Shown one piece after another: positions 11,673 to 21,410 of a stretch of 64,000 nucleotides of DNA (positions are counted from its first letter, which is position 1; every line of letters starts with the position of its first letter). Origin of the DNA: Silene latifolia (lineage: Eukaryota > Streptophyta > Magnoliopsida > Caryophyllales > Caryophyllaceae). The notes below the pieces were generated by a model. The model made no database searches and was not told the DNA's origin. It worked only from the letters and a program-made list of their open reading frames with translations. The translations under genes were made by a program, and so were the position numbers. Location of the stretch: assembly GCF_048544455.1 (NCBI RefSeq), contig NC_133534.1, forward strand, positions 120,862,269 to 120,926,268, in the 5' to 3' direction.

Positions 11673-13334
11673 TGATGTGAACATTATTTGCGCACATTTA
11701 GTCCCCTATTTGAACCTATTTTGCATACTTTTATAACATTTCACGACCATTTTATCTGTCAAATGCTTTCTATTTATCTTTCCTAGTGCATTTTACATGT
11801 TTTGTAGGAAAGGAGATAATAAGGCAGAAATTCCCGTCTTTCGTACATATTTGGAAGCTTTTTGACGATATTTGATGGACTAAGTATGAAAAGGAGGCAA
11901 GAATGATGACCAAGGAAGAAGAAATAAAGAGTATATAGAGGCATCTTAGGCTTAAAAGCAAAAAGAAAAGGAATATCAGCTCAACCCGCGTGGGCCAAGC
12001 CTATCTGGAGCAGGATACTGATGAACCCGCTCGTGTCAGTTTCAACCCGCTCAGGTTGAAGCCCAGGACACTCATATTTCGCTCGGGACGAGCGCATTCC
12101 TGGACAGAATGTCTTCCCTTGCTACGTGAACCAAGATCCGCACATATTTCTTAAGAGACTAGCAAAAAGAAGACCGGAGTCTCTCTTGAGACCGGCGATT
12201 CCTTACCCAACAATTAGCATTGTTAAATTACTATTTTACCCATGCTTAACCTAATGATGCTCTATTATATATACGGCATTTGTAATAATCAAACCATCAA
12301 GTTTTCATTAGGTTAAATCAACCCTTCCTTAGATTAGATTAGGAGTAGATTAGAATAGATTATCATTTAATCTTTGCACAAATTACACATTAATCTTTCC
12401 TTAATCATTGTTCAAGTTAATTATTGAGTAATTCAAGTTTATTTTTGGGTAATTATAAGATCATTTGGGTTTATTGGGAGATTGACAACCTTCCATCAAT
12501 CATCAAGTACTTCTATTATTCTTTGCATTATTATTTGGGAATCTCCATAGGTATAATTCTCTTAATCCTTGTTTTAGTTATTGTTAATCTTTCTTACTTG
12601 TTCATCATGTTTTGCCTTGTTAATATGATTGACAACCTTGTTAGCATGCTAAACATGATAATGAGTGAGTAGTCTCTTAGCTAGGATTAATGGGTAATTA
12701 GGGGAAACCAACATGGGGATTGATTCATGCTTAATCTAATATGTCCACATAATTAATTTGCTTGCTTGTTGTGATGTCAACCTATGCACATGTTATGTTT
12801 GATGAAATTCTAAGCCTATGAACCTTGCATTTACAACCATCTCTTATCTATTGAACTAGACTTGTAAGATATAAACCAACTCGAGTCTAGTTAGACCATG
12901 CATAGAAGTGATTAGGGGGAAAGTAAGTCGACTTGTAGGTGTTGTACAATCTAATTGATTCGGCTCCGAGACCCAACTCTTCCTAAGAACCGTAAGACAT
13001 AAACCAACTCGGTTCCTTTACAACAGTAATTGCTTGCTTATAATTGAGAACATGTTTGTATAATCAACTCCCATGATTTCCTTATGAACCCATGATATCC
13101 TAAAATTTTTAGTCATTTGTTTACATCTTTCCTTTTATTGCTTGTTTATTGCTTTTATTAGATTAGAATCATCAACCCAATGTAATTGTGACAACCCCAA
13201 GCACAACCATAATTAGATTGAATAATTTGGGTAACCATCGTCCCATGGATCGACCTCGACTTACCACTAACTAGTTGTTTGTTCAGAATTATAAATGTGT
13301 TTGATTGGATGTGACCCGACGACATCACCCATCA
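11673..13334 (+). repeat. 5' LTR of element C
   Basis: TGATGTGAAC...CCCATCA, 1662 bp, the same length as the 3' LTR with scattered substitutions. Palindrome motifs with CAACCCG arms lie at 11985-12080, and a TATA-like TATATATA is at 12266-12273. Confidence 0.9.
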
Positions 13335-13337
13335 AAA

Positions 13338-13389
13338 TGGCGCCGTTGTCGGGGATCGAACCAGGGTCACCCGCGTGACAGGCGGGAAT
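13338..13389 (+). promoter_or_regulatory. extended tRNA-Asp primer-binding site of element C
   Basis: TGGCGCCGTTGTCGGGGA is three bases after the LTR end and is complementary, with one change, to the 3' end of plant tRNA-Asp(GTC). The match does not stop at the usual 18 nt. It continues through the T arm, variable region, anticodon arm (complement of GTC) and up to GGCGGGAAT, about 52 nt with roughly two mismatches against the plant tRNA-Asp sequence as I remember it. Confidence 0.8.
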
Positions 13390-13418
13390 TTGATGTTAAT
13401 GGGCAAAGTGAGATTGAT

Positions 13419-13871
13419 ATGGATATGAACTTGAGTGAAAACTCACCCTTTGAGGATGACATATTTGAGGGAGACAATTGTGTTGAACTTGGTGAGCCTT
13501 GTTACGACAACCCCTTTGATAATGGACCTTGTTGGGATGAGGAATATGATGAGGACATTTGGGAACCCCAAATAGACACCCTTGAAATGACCTTAAATGA
13601 TAATGAGAGAACTTGCATTGAATGAGGTGATTTTGACTATTTGGAGGATGAGTTGAGTGAATTGCCAACCAACTACCCATTTCATGTTTCTTCCATCCAT
13701 CATTTCTCTTATGATTTTTGTCATGATGCTCTTGATATGCTTATTCGGTCTTTTACTTGGGCATTTTTCAATTGCATAATCTTGTGTTGCTATGCATGCC
13801 TATTCATGTCCCACTCCCAAGAATTTGACCAACTTCTACGTGCTTTGAGTGCTAGTGATAATCTTCCATGA
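13419..13871 (+). pseudogene. small acidic ORF with hydrophobic segment, element C
   Basis: I do not recognise this product. The reading frame from the ATG at 13419 has an acidic N-terminal half (many Asp/Glu, with E-P-C-Y-D-N and W-D-E-E-Y-D-E-D). After an in-frame TGA at 13623-13625 it has a second part with a Cys-rich hydrophobic stretch (FFNCIILCCYACLFM) that could span a membrane. The frame is continuous across the TGA, so I read it as one gene with a stop; CGA to TGA would explain it. It sits where gag normally begins, after the primer site. A true start further upstream is possible. Confidence 0.45.
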
Positions 13872-14097
13872 AACTATTTATTGATAATCTTTGGTTTGAT
13901 GGAGTTCCTTAATAACCATTAATTTGTATATATGCATTTAGTGTAGTTTTGCATTCATTTAATAAATTACATGAGAGATGAAAGGGGGGGATCTCATATT
14001 TTAATTGAGTTTTTGAAGGAAATTAATGAAAATGAGAAGATGAAAAATGTAAAGAAATGAAGAAAATGGAAAATTTGGGCTTATGAGTAAGTGTGTT

Positions 14098-15846
14098 TGA
14101 TGCGACCATAATTGGCGCATATTTAGCCCCCGAATTACCATTGTTTCCATGCTTTTTAGTGCCTATTTGGGTCATTTCTTATCTTTAGTTCTTTGTTTTG
14201 CATATTCTTTGAGATTTTGATCCCTTGGTAGGAAAGGAGTAAGAATCTTGCATTTTCATGGCAAAACGGGGCTAAATTGATTGTATTCAATGACCAAACA
14301 TCAAGGAGAAACAAGACTAGAAGGCCTTTGTACATATTATAGTAGAAAAGCATTGTTGAGAAAAGGATCCTTGAGTCCCCAAGGAAATCCCCAAGGAATT
14401 CATGAAGAAAAGAAGAAGAAAAGCTGCTGCCAGACAATCCGAACGGATTGTACACAATCCGGCCGTCCGCCCTCGCCAGTCCGAGCGTCCCTCTAAGGAA
14501 TCCGCTCGGATTCCACCTCGCCAATCCGAGCGTCTTGACCAAGAATCCGCTCGGATTCTCCAGCCCAAATCCGGCCGTCCCGACTCCCATCCGCACGGAT
14601 TTCAGTACAACACGTTTTCGTTCTTCAAGCCACGATAAGAGAAGCCCTTCTCTCGGACAATACCGGAGTCTCCTTGCTCAATTTAAAAATTGTAATTACT
14701 AGTTTAGCCCTTAGTTAACCCTAATGCATCCTCCCTAATTTTCACTATAAATACCCCATTAGTCTAATTAGAGGAGCATGTTCTTCTTATCAATAATTAG
14801 TGTAGTTAATATCAATCAAATCTCTCTTCAATATTGTAATCAAATATTAATCAAGTTCTAATTCAAGTTTTAGTTCTTTAATCTCTCTCTTGTTCTTCCT
14901 TTATTTTGGGTAATTAGAAGATTATTGGGTTTATTGGGAGATTGACAACCTTCCATCAATCATCAAGTTCTTCTATTATTCTTTGCATCTTTATTATTGG
15001 AATCATTAGTAGGTATAATCTCTTAATCCCTTTTTTAATTATTGCTAATTACTTTCATTTATTCATCATGTTTCATTATGTTAGTATGATTGACAACCTT
15101 TCTAGCATGATCAATATGATAATGAGTGAGTAGTCTCTTATCTAGGGTTTAATGGGTGATTAGGGGAAACCAACATGGGGAATGATTCATGCTTAAATTA
15201 ATATGCTTTCATATCTTATTTGCTTGCTTGTTTTGATCTTAATACATGCACATGTTATATTTGATGAAATGCTAAGCCTATGAATCCTTGCATTTACTAT
15301 CATCTTCTATCCTTTCAACTTGACTTGTAAGACATAAACCAACTCGAGTCTTGTTAGACCATGCATGTGTTGAGTAGGAAAGATTAAGTCGACTTGTAGG
15401 TGTTGTACAATCTAATCGATTCGGCTCCGGGACCCAAACTTTCCTAGGATTGTAAGATATAACCCAACTCAATCCATCACAACAATAATTGCTTGCTTAT
15501 AATTTGAGAACATGTTTGTATGATCATATCCCATGAATCCCCTATGAGCCCATGACACCCTAGTGCCTTTAATCAATTGTTTACACCCCTTATTTTATTC
15601 ATCTTGCTAGTTTACTTTCATTGTTATTTTAGTTTAGTAACCTTCTACGTCAACCAAATTTGTGACACCCCTAGACACTACTAGTTACAATAGAATTCTC
15701 TTTTCAATACCCGTCCCTTGGGATCCGACCTTTACTTGCCTCTTTGCTAATTGTAGAGTTGCTCGTGGAGTATAAATTGTGTTTTGTATCGACCATTGAC
15801 CAACGACCACATATGCTTAATTGTGAACACCAAATGGCTCCGATCA
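14098..15846 (+). repeat. 5' LTR of element D
   Basis: TGATGCGACC...CCGATCA. The palindrome cluster is at 14430-14605 and includes the 18-bp GGAATCCGCTCGGATTCC (14497-14514). It is followed by a TATA box. Confidence 0.95.
14746..14753 (+). promoter_or_regulatory. LTR TATA box, element D
   Basis: TATAAATA followed by CCCC, about 140 bp after the palindrome cluster. The 3' LTR has the same box at 24017-24024. Confidence 0.65.
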
Positions 15847-15850
15847 AAAA

Positions 15851-15869
15851 TGGCGCGTTGTTGCGGGGA
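15851..15869 (+). promoter_or_regulatory. primer-binding site of element D (degenerate tRNA-Asp type)
   Basis: TGGCGCGTTGTTGCGGGGA starts four bases after the LTR. It resembles the tRNA-Asp site TGGCGCCGTTGCCGGGGA with a few changes. Unlike element C, the match does not extend beyond it. Confidence 0.6.
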
Positions 15870-15986
15870 CGGTGTTTAATTGATTTAAGATTTCTTTTAT
15901 TGTTTTTAGTTGTGTCTTTTTCACCTTGGGGAAGTAAAACTCCTCAAGGTTTGTTCTAATTGTTTTCGAGTTGTTTGATATTTTGC

Positions 15987-17528
15987 ATGTCTAGAAGGTT
16001 ACAAAGAAATTTGTTACCTTTTGACCTTGAAATCGAAAGAACCTTGACGAATAATAGAAGACTTGTTAGGAGGAATTTGGGAGGTGTTGGTGAAGTTGTT
16101 CAACCCACTAGTGAGTTTGTCAATCCTTTCGCAATAGAAGGAGAAGAGAACCCATTAAACAATACCCCACAAAATCCACCTACAATGCCTAAATTCTCGT
16201 CACACTCTATACCCACCGAGGAGGATCTACCAAATGGTACTCCTACCCCACAACATCTCACCGGAAACATTATTGCCAAGTCCGCCTTCATCCAACTAGT
16301 TGAGAGGAGCCAATTCGGGGGAATGCCTAGTGAGGACCCTCATTCTCATATGGAAACCTTTTGCGATTATTGTGAAGCTATCTCTCAAACGGGCGTGACT
16401 CAAGACCAAATAAGATGGGTCTTATTTCCTTTTTCGTTAATCGGCACCGCAAAGCAATGGTTGAAGGGCCTTGATAAGGCCACCCTTGGAATAGATTCTT
16501 GGAAGAAGCTAGCTCTAGCTTTCTACAAAAATTCTACCCAGGAAAAGACTAACATGCTAAGAGCTCAAATTACGGGTTTTAAGCAAAGGGATGAAGAATC
16601 TTTGTATGAAGCTTGGGAGCGGTTCAAAGGTATTTGTCGCTCATGTCCTCACCATGGACTTAGCGAATGGTTTTTAGTGCAACAATTTTGGAATGGTTTA
16701 TATGAAGATTCAAGGAACGTTCTCAATATGGGATCAAATGGAATGTTCACCGAAGTTGATGACAATCAAACATGTAACAAGATTGAGGAAATGGCGGTCC
16801 ATAATTCACAATATAGTAGGCCTCGCAAGGCTACTAGAGGAGGAAAGTATGAAGTGGACACCGTGACTCAATTAGGTGCTCAACTTAGTGCTCACATTGA
16901 CACAATCAACTTGAAGTTTGAACAAGCTATGGCTAGGCTTGAGGAAAAATCAAAAACATCAAAGCATCATGTCAATGCCATGACGGCATCCTCATCAATC
17001 CCAAGTGGGATATGTGAGAATTGTGGAACCTTGGGTCATGACTCAAGTGAATGTAGGGGAACAACCGAACAAGTTAATGCTTTCCAAGCTTACAAAAGTG
17101 GTACCCCTTATTCAAATTTTTACAATGAAAACACCAAGTTCCATCCAAATCTCTCATACAAAAGCAAAAATGTTCAAAACCCTCAAACAACATACACTCC
17201 ACCACCCATGAGAAATCAAAATCAAAGACCCTTTTACAATCAAAACCAAGGTTACCAAAATCAAAATCCATACAATCACCAAAATGACCAAGGTTTTGAT
17301 GTCCAAAAAGCGGTCCTCCAAATGCAAAAGAATCAACAAGAATTTTTCACTCAAATGCAAAAAGATAGCCAAGCAAAAGACACCACCATCAACAACATTC
17401 TAGCTCACACCAAGATGTTGGAAACACAATTGACTCAACTAGCATCTTCAAGCTCACAAAGACAAAGGGGCAATTACCACCTCAAAGTAATCCCCCTAGA
17501 CATGAAACGGTTAGTGCCATTCACTTGA
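15987..17528 (+). CDS. gag polyprotein of element D
   Basis: This is the capsid and nucleocapsid protein of an Athila-type Ty3/gypsy element. I chose the ATG at 15987 (product begins MSRRLQRN) because Athila gags typically begin MSRR; the frame is open from 15960. The retrotransposon gag domain is clear (GTAKQWLKGL, SWKKLALAFY, ESLYEAWERFK, WFLVQQFWNGL). A CCHC knuckle (CENCGTLGHDSSEC) lies near 17011-17052, followed by a Q/N/P-rich region and a predicted coiled segment. The frame ends at 17528 after a single-base loss in a run near 17463-17468. Element A retains an extra A there and continues into protease. The original product was therefore gag-protease read through in one frame. Confidence 0.88.
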   Translation: MSRRLQRNLLPFDLEIERTLTNNRRLVRRNLGGVGEVVQPTSEFVNPFAIEGEENPLNNTPQNPPTMPKFSSHSIPTEEDLPNGTPTPQHLTGNIIAKSAFIQLVERSQFGGMPSEDPHSHMETFCDYCEAISQTGVTQDQIRWVLFPFSLIGTAKQWLKGLDKATLGIDSWKKLALAFYKNSTQEKTNMLRAQITGFKQRDEESLYEAWERFKGICRSCPHHGLSEWFLVQQFWNGLYEDSRNVLNMGSNGMFTEVDDNQTCNKIEEMAVHNSQYSRPRKATRGGKYEVDTVTQLGAQLSAHIDTINLKFEQAMARLEEKSKTSKHHVNAMTASSSIPSGICENCGTLGHDSSECRGTTEQVNAFQAYKSGTPYSNFYNENTKFHPNLSYKSKNVQNPQTTYTPPPMRNQNQRPFYNQNQGYQNQNPYNHQNDQGFDVQKAVLQMQKNQQEFFTQMQKDSQAKDTTINNILAHTKMLETQLTQLASSSSQRQRGNYHLKVIPLDMKRLVPFT

Positions 17529-18778
17529 GAAGTGGTACAAGATATGAAGCACCAAAGGAGCAAGTTGAGAATGAAGTTGTGAAAGCTAGTGAAAATGAAG
17601 TTGTTGTGCAAAGTCCCAAAGAAGGGGAATCATCAAAAGAAGAAAGTTCAAAGAAAAATGAAGACAAAGCCAAAGAGAAGGAACCCATTGTGGTTAGACT
17701 TCCTTTTCCAAGTCGTCAAGCCAAGCCCAAATTTGATGATCAACTTGGAAAGTTCATGGAAATTGTGAAGAACTTAGAAGTCTCAATTCCTTTCACGGAA
17801 TTAATCAATCACGTTCCGGCCTATGCAAAGTACATGAAAGATATCCTCACAAAGAAGAAGTCGATCCAGAAACTTGAGACTATCGCCTTCACTAAGGTGA
17901 GTAGTGCAATACTTCAAGGAAGTTCACCTCCAAAGTTAAAGGATCCGGGAAGCTTCTCAATACCGTGTACCATTGGCGACACAACGATCAACAAAGCCTT
18001 ATGTGATCTAGGGGCTAGTGTGAGTGTCATGCCGTACTCGGTGAGTAAAAGGTTGGGAATGGGAGAGCTTAAGTGCACCAATATCACTCTTCAAATGGCC
18101 GATATATCGACGAAGACACCACTAGGGATATGGGAAGATGTCCCCGTGCGAATTGGGAAGTTTTTCATCCCGGTGGACTTTGTCATTGTTGATATGGAGG
18201 AAGATTCCAACATTCCAATCATCTTAGGAAGACCTTTTCTACACACCGCGGGTGCGGTGATTGATGTGAAACATGGAGAGCTCACTCTAGAAGTGGGAGA
18301 TGAAAGCATAACTTTTAATCTTGACAAGACCATGAGAGCTCCTCGTTTGCATGAGCCATGTTTCATGATTGATCATTATAGCCGGAAAGATGAAAGGAAG
18401 AAATCGGAACTCCAATGGAGGAAGAAAATTGAAGATGCTCCATTCAAAGAGCAAGTGAATTGTGACAAGGAGAGCTTGCAAAGCTCATCAAAATCAACCA
18501 AGGAAGAAGATGATGGCCTCATTGGCCAAGAGAAGAAATTGGGAGAGTTGTCTCCATCTAAGCAAGAGATTTTCAATGATCAACTCAATGAAGTTTGTGG
18601 TCTTTGGGACGACGAATTTGAAGGGATTTTTAATCCCTACATTGGGCATGCCATCGATCATGATCAACAACAAGAGCCACGGTCTATTGAGGACCTCTAC
18701 CACAACAATGAACAAGCTTTTGATTACTTCTTTAAGGTGTTGAGCAACATCAACAACACCTTGAACATGCCCCCTTGA
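17529..18778 (+). pseudogene. aspartic protease and C-terminal acidic region of element D gag-pro, separated by a frameshift
   Basis: This retropepsin-type protease would cleave the gag polyprotein. The active-site motif D-L-G-A-S lies near 18005-18019, and the second strand motif is IIL-GRPF near 18220-18240. After the protease come about 150 residues with W-D-D-E-F-E-G and S-I-E-D-L-Y before the stop at 18778, conserved with element A. The coding region is open throughout but is out of phase with gag, and there is no good start codon at its beginning, so the 1-nt deletion in gag would abolish its expression unless ribosomes shift. No polymerase follows. Confidence 0.85.
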
Positions 18779-18985
18779 CATCTCATCAAGAATGAGAGTT
18801 TGGTGGAGTCCTCCCTAAACCACCACTTGTAAATATTTCTAACTCCCTAACTTGCTTTTCAATTTTTGTATTGCATTTTTGTCATTTTTGGATTTTATTT
18901 ACTTTGATCAAAATAATTGTCATGAAAAGAGAGAAGTGAGGGAGGGATTAACAATTTTAATTGATGTGTAGTGCTTTACCTTAGT

Positions 18986-19034
18986 GTGGGGATGGCAATT
19001 GCCTAGGCTATTCATGCCTTAGTAGTGCCCCCAC
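18986..19034 (+). other. conserved hairpin downstream of gag-pro (element D)
   Basis: An outer stem GTGGGG/CCCCAC with an inner stem GGATGGC/GCTATTC that pairs fully if two G-U pairs are allowed. It is the counterpart of 2171-2219. Confidence 0.6.
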
Positions 19035-19119
19035 AATGAAGAACACAAGATTTGAAAGAAATAAAGAAAGAATGATAAGGGAATGAGTTTGTGCACGGAT
19101 GGAACTGAATCCGTGTACA

Positions 19120-19500
19120 CAAGGACCAATCCGAGCGGATTCCTGAGAATCCGCCCGTCTGAAGAAGATCCGAGCGTCCTGCTAAGAAGACGCCCGTCTT
19201 GGGCTGAGCTGAAATTGCAAAAATTCTTGACTGTTGAAGAATCCGAGTGGATTTCTGGAAAGACGCTAGTCTCACAGAATCCGTCCGTCTTGTGAACAAG
19301 ACGCCCGTCTTGCAGCTGGGAAAAACAAAGAAAAATCTCTGGATAGAAATCCGTCCGTCCTGCACAAAATCCGCCCGTCTCACAAAAAGAATCCGAGCGG
19401 ATTCCCTTAATCCGCCCGTCTCTAGGCGGGATTTTTGAATTTTTGAAGCTGAAGAATCCGCACGGATTGCGCCCAATCCGCACGGATTGTCCCTGCGTTT
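19120..19500 (+). repeat. cluster of CG-NN-CG palindromic motifs, spacer of element D
   Basis: About 14-16 units in 380 bp, for example AATCCGAGCGGATT, AATCCGCACGGATT, AAGACGCCCGTCTT and AATCCGTCCGTCTT. Two-base centres AG, CC, TC and CA are used, so arms and centres vary separately. Just downstream TTTAAATACCC (19517-19527) resembles the LTR TATA context, and ORF2 starts at 19830. The rest of the spacer 18779-19829 has no gene, only C/A-rich leader-like DNA. Confidence 0.8.
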
Positions 19501-19829
19501 TGAAATTGTCGAGCTCTTTAAATACCCATCCCACCTTCATTCATTCATTCATTCATTCATTCATAAACACTACCCATAACAACAAAACCCTCATCCTCTC
19601 CATCTCAAAAACAAAAACCCTCAACAAAACTCACCAAAATCAAATCAAACCATCCTTCAAACAACAAATCAATCACTCCATCTTCAATAACAATCAAAAC
19701 CAAGCACAAAATCTTCACCTTTGAGTCGATTTTTTTTGATTTCATAAAGGCAAAGCCTTTCACTTCCAAATCGATTTGGGCATTTTACAAATTGAAGATT
19801 TTTGACTCTTTACTTGGTTAGTTCATCAA

Positions 19830-21410
19830 ATGGCAAGAACAAAGGGAGCAACAAAGGCACCAAAAGCAAAGGCTCTCTCTCAAAGGCAAAAAGCTCTACA
19901 AACAAAGAAAGCTTTGGCAATGGTGGTAGCAACACCAAGCTTGGAAGTGCAACAACAACAAATTTCTATGGGAGCATCACCTTCTACTCCGGTAATCGAT
20001 CAACTCTTACATTATCCGGAGGTAACTTTCATCTCCGATACCCATAGAAATACATTTGTCAAGTTTGCTATGAAACAAATCCAATCCACCAAATTCATAT
20101 GTCAAGATGCTTTAGAGAAGTTAGGTGTTCTTGAACAAACAAGAGTCTTTTTCAATGCCATGGGTTTGAAGAAATTGTTTGAAATGAAGGAAGTAACATA
20201 CCCCTCCCTTGTCTTGGAATTCTTAAGTTCTTTAAAAGTGACAAAAGTTGAGAATAGGGAAAATATTGAGTTTCGTCTAGCTAACACTAGTAGACGCATT
20301 ACCTTTCCGGAATTGGGTGGAATTTTGGGTCTTAGCGATGCACATAAATATTATAAGCAATATGGTAAGTATGACCCCGAGCCTCTTTGGGAGGCAATCT
20401 CCGGGAAGAAATTTGAAGATTTTCATGCTTGTCGTTCTCTTTTGGTCCATCATCCGGGCATAAGAGTATGGCACAAAGTTGTGGGAAATACCATAATTGC
20501 TAGAAAAGACACCAATCATTTCACGGGACTCGATTTTATTCTCCTTGAATCAACTTTGAATATTGGAAGAATTCACACCAAGCCTTACAATTCTTTGAGG
20601 CTATTGGTTGATAGATGGCTCCATGTAGATAGTGGGAAGAAGGGTCAAACCGTTATTGTTAATGGCGGCCTTGTCACGGTCCTAGCCAAGCACTTTGATC
20701 CTAATTTCAATAAGGATAGCAAGTACAAGGCAAAGGAAGGTGGCCATCTTATTGATATGTCCATCATGATTAACAAGTTTAAGTGGGTTGCTCACAATCC
20801 CCTTGACAACAAGTATGGGTGGCTTACTAGTGAGGCTCGATCATTCACTTTACCCGCCAAGATTTGCCGTCTTAGTGTCCACCGGGCCAACTATTTACTT
20901 CCCCTATCCAAGGAAGCCGAGTACATCATTCAACAACAAAAGGGTGATCATGAGACTCCCTCCTCTTCCATTGTCATACCACCTTACCCCTTTGAATATG
21001 AAGAGTTAAAACCGCAAGGAGTTGAAATTGGAAAAGACTATGTCACTCTTCTTATGCAAGCCATGCACAAGCAAGCTTACGAAGATCGGAAGAATGCTTA
21101 TTTGGCTCAATATCCTCCCCTCTTACATCTAGCTAGGCAAGGACTCCTTGATCCATCTTGTCCTTTGCCTAGTTGGGCGGATAAAGAAGCCTTATTTCCG
21201 GGTGCATCTAGGGACGTGGTGGAAGACAATGAGGTTGTTGTAAATGGTGAAGAATTTGATGATAACATTGAGGAAGAAGCAAGTGGAGATGATGAAGGAG
21301 ATGGTGAAGATGATGATGAAGAAAGTGATGAAGAAAGTGCCAAGGAAAGTGGCAATGTGACCACTTCTCATGAGGGAAGTGGTGATGATGATAGCATGAT
21401 GGAAGACTAG
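19830..21410 (+). CDS. ORF2 of element D: ATHILA ORF-1-like protein with H3-like N-terminus
   Basis: This is the only intact copy, 526 residues. The start MARTKGATKAPK is shared in pattern with A and B. Residues about 60-380 match the Athila ORF-1 type (F-L-S-S-L-K-V, FRLANTSRRITFPELGGILGL, LVHHPGIRVWHKVVGN, NGGLVTVLAKHF, PPYPFEYEELKP). The last about 70 residues are strongly acidic with short Ser runs. I see no signal peptide, transmembrane helix or catalytic motif. The Pfam family has no known function. The N-terminus after Met removal would be A-R-T-K, as in histone H3, and the acidic tail resembles those of chromatin-binding chaperones; a chromatin role is inference only. It lies 1.05 kb after gag-pro, behind a palindrome-rich promoter-like spacer. 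Confidence 0.85.
   Translation: MARTKGATKAPKAKALSQRQKALQTKKALAMVVATPSLEVQQQQISMGASPSTPVIDQLLHYPEVTFISDTHRNTFVKFAMKQIQSTKFICQDALEKLGVLEQTRVFFNAMGLKKLFEMKEVTYPSLVLEFLSSLKVTKVENRENIEFRLANTSRRITFPELGGILGLSDAHKYYKQYGKYDPEPLWEAISGKKFEDFHACRSLLVHHPGIRVWHKVVGNTIIARKDTNHFTGLDFILLESTLNIGRIHTKPYNSLRLLVDRWLHVDSGKKGQTVIVNGGLVTVLAKHFDPNFNKDSKYKAKEGGHLIDMSIMINKFKWVAHNPLDNKYGWLTSEARSFTLPAKICRLSVHRANYLLPLSKEAEYIIQQQKGDHETPSSSIVIPPYPFEYEELKPQGVEIGKDYVTLLMQAMHKQAYEDRKNAYLAQYPPLLHLARQGLLDPSCPLPSWADKEALFPGASRDVVEDNEVVVNGEEFDDNIEEEASGDDEGDGEDDDEESDEESAKESGNVTTSHEGSGDDDSMMED

Noticed and set aside
13338..13389. A tRNA-Asp gene or pseudogene on the minus strand
   Set aside because: Only the 3' part is present, and it starts exactly three bases after an LTR end at the PBS position. 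A PBS origin explains it better.
14156..14596. Minus-strand ORF of 146 codons in the element D LTR (also 23428-23868)
   Set aside because: It follows from the palindrome cluster being free of stops; it spans LTR promoter elements and has no recognisable domain.
19541..19562. ATTC microsatellite as a regulatory array
   Set aside because: Five to six units of a tetranucleotide in an untranslated leader; ordinary slippage explains it.
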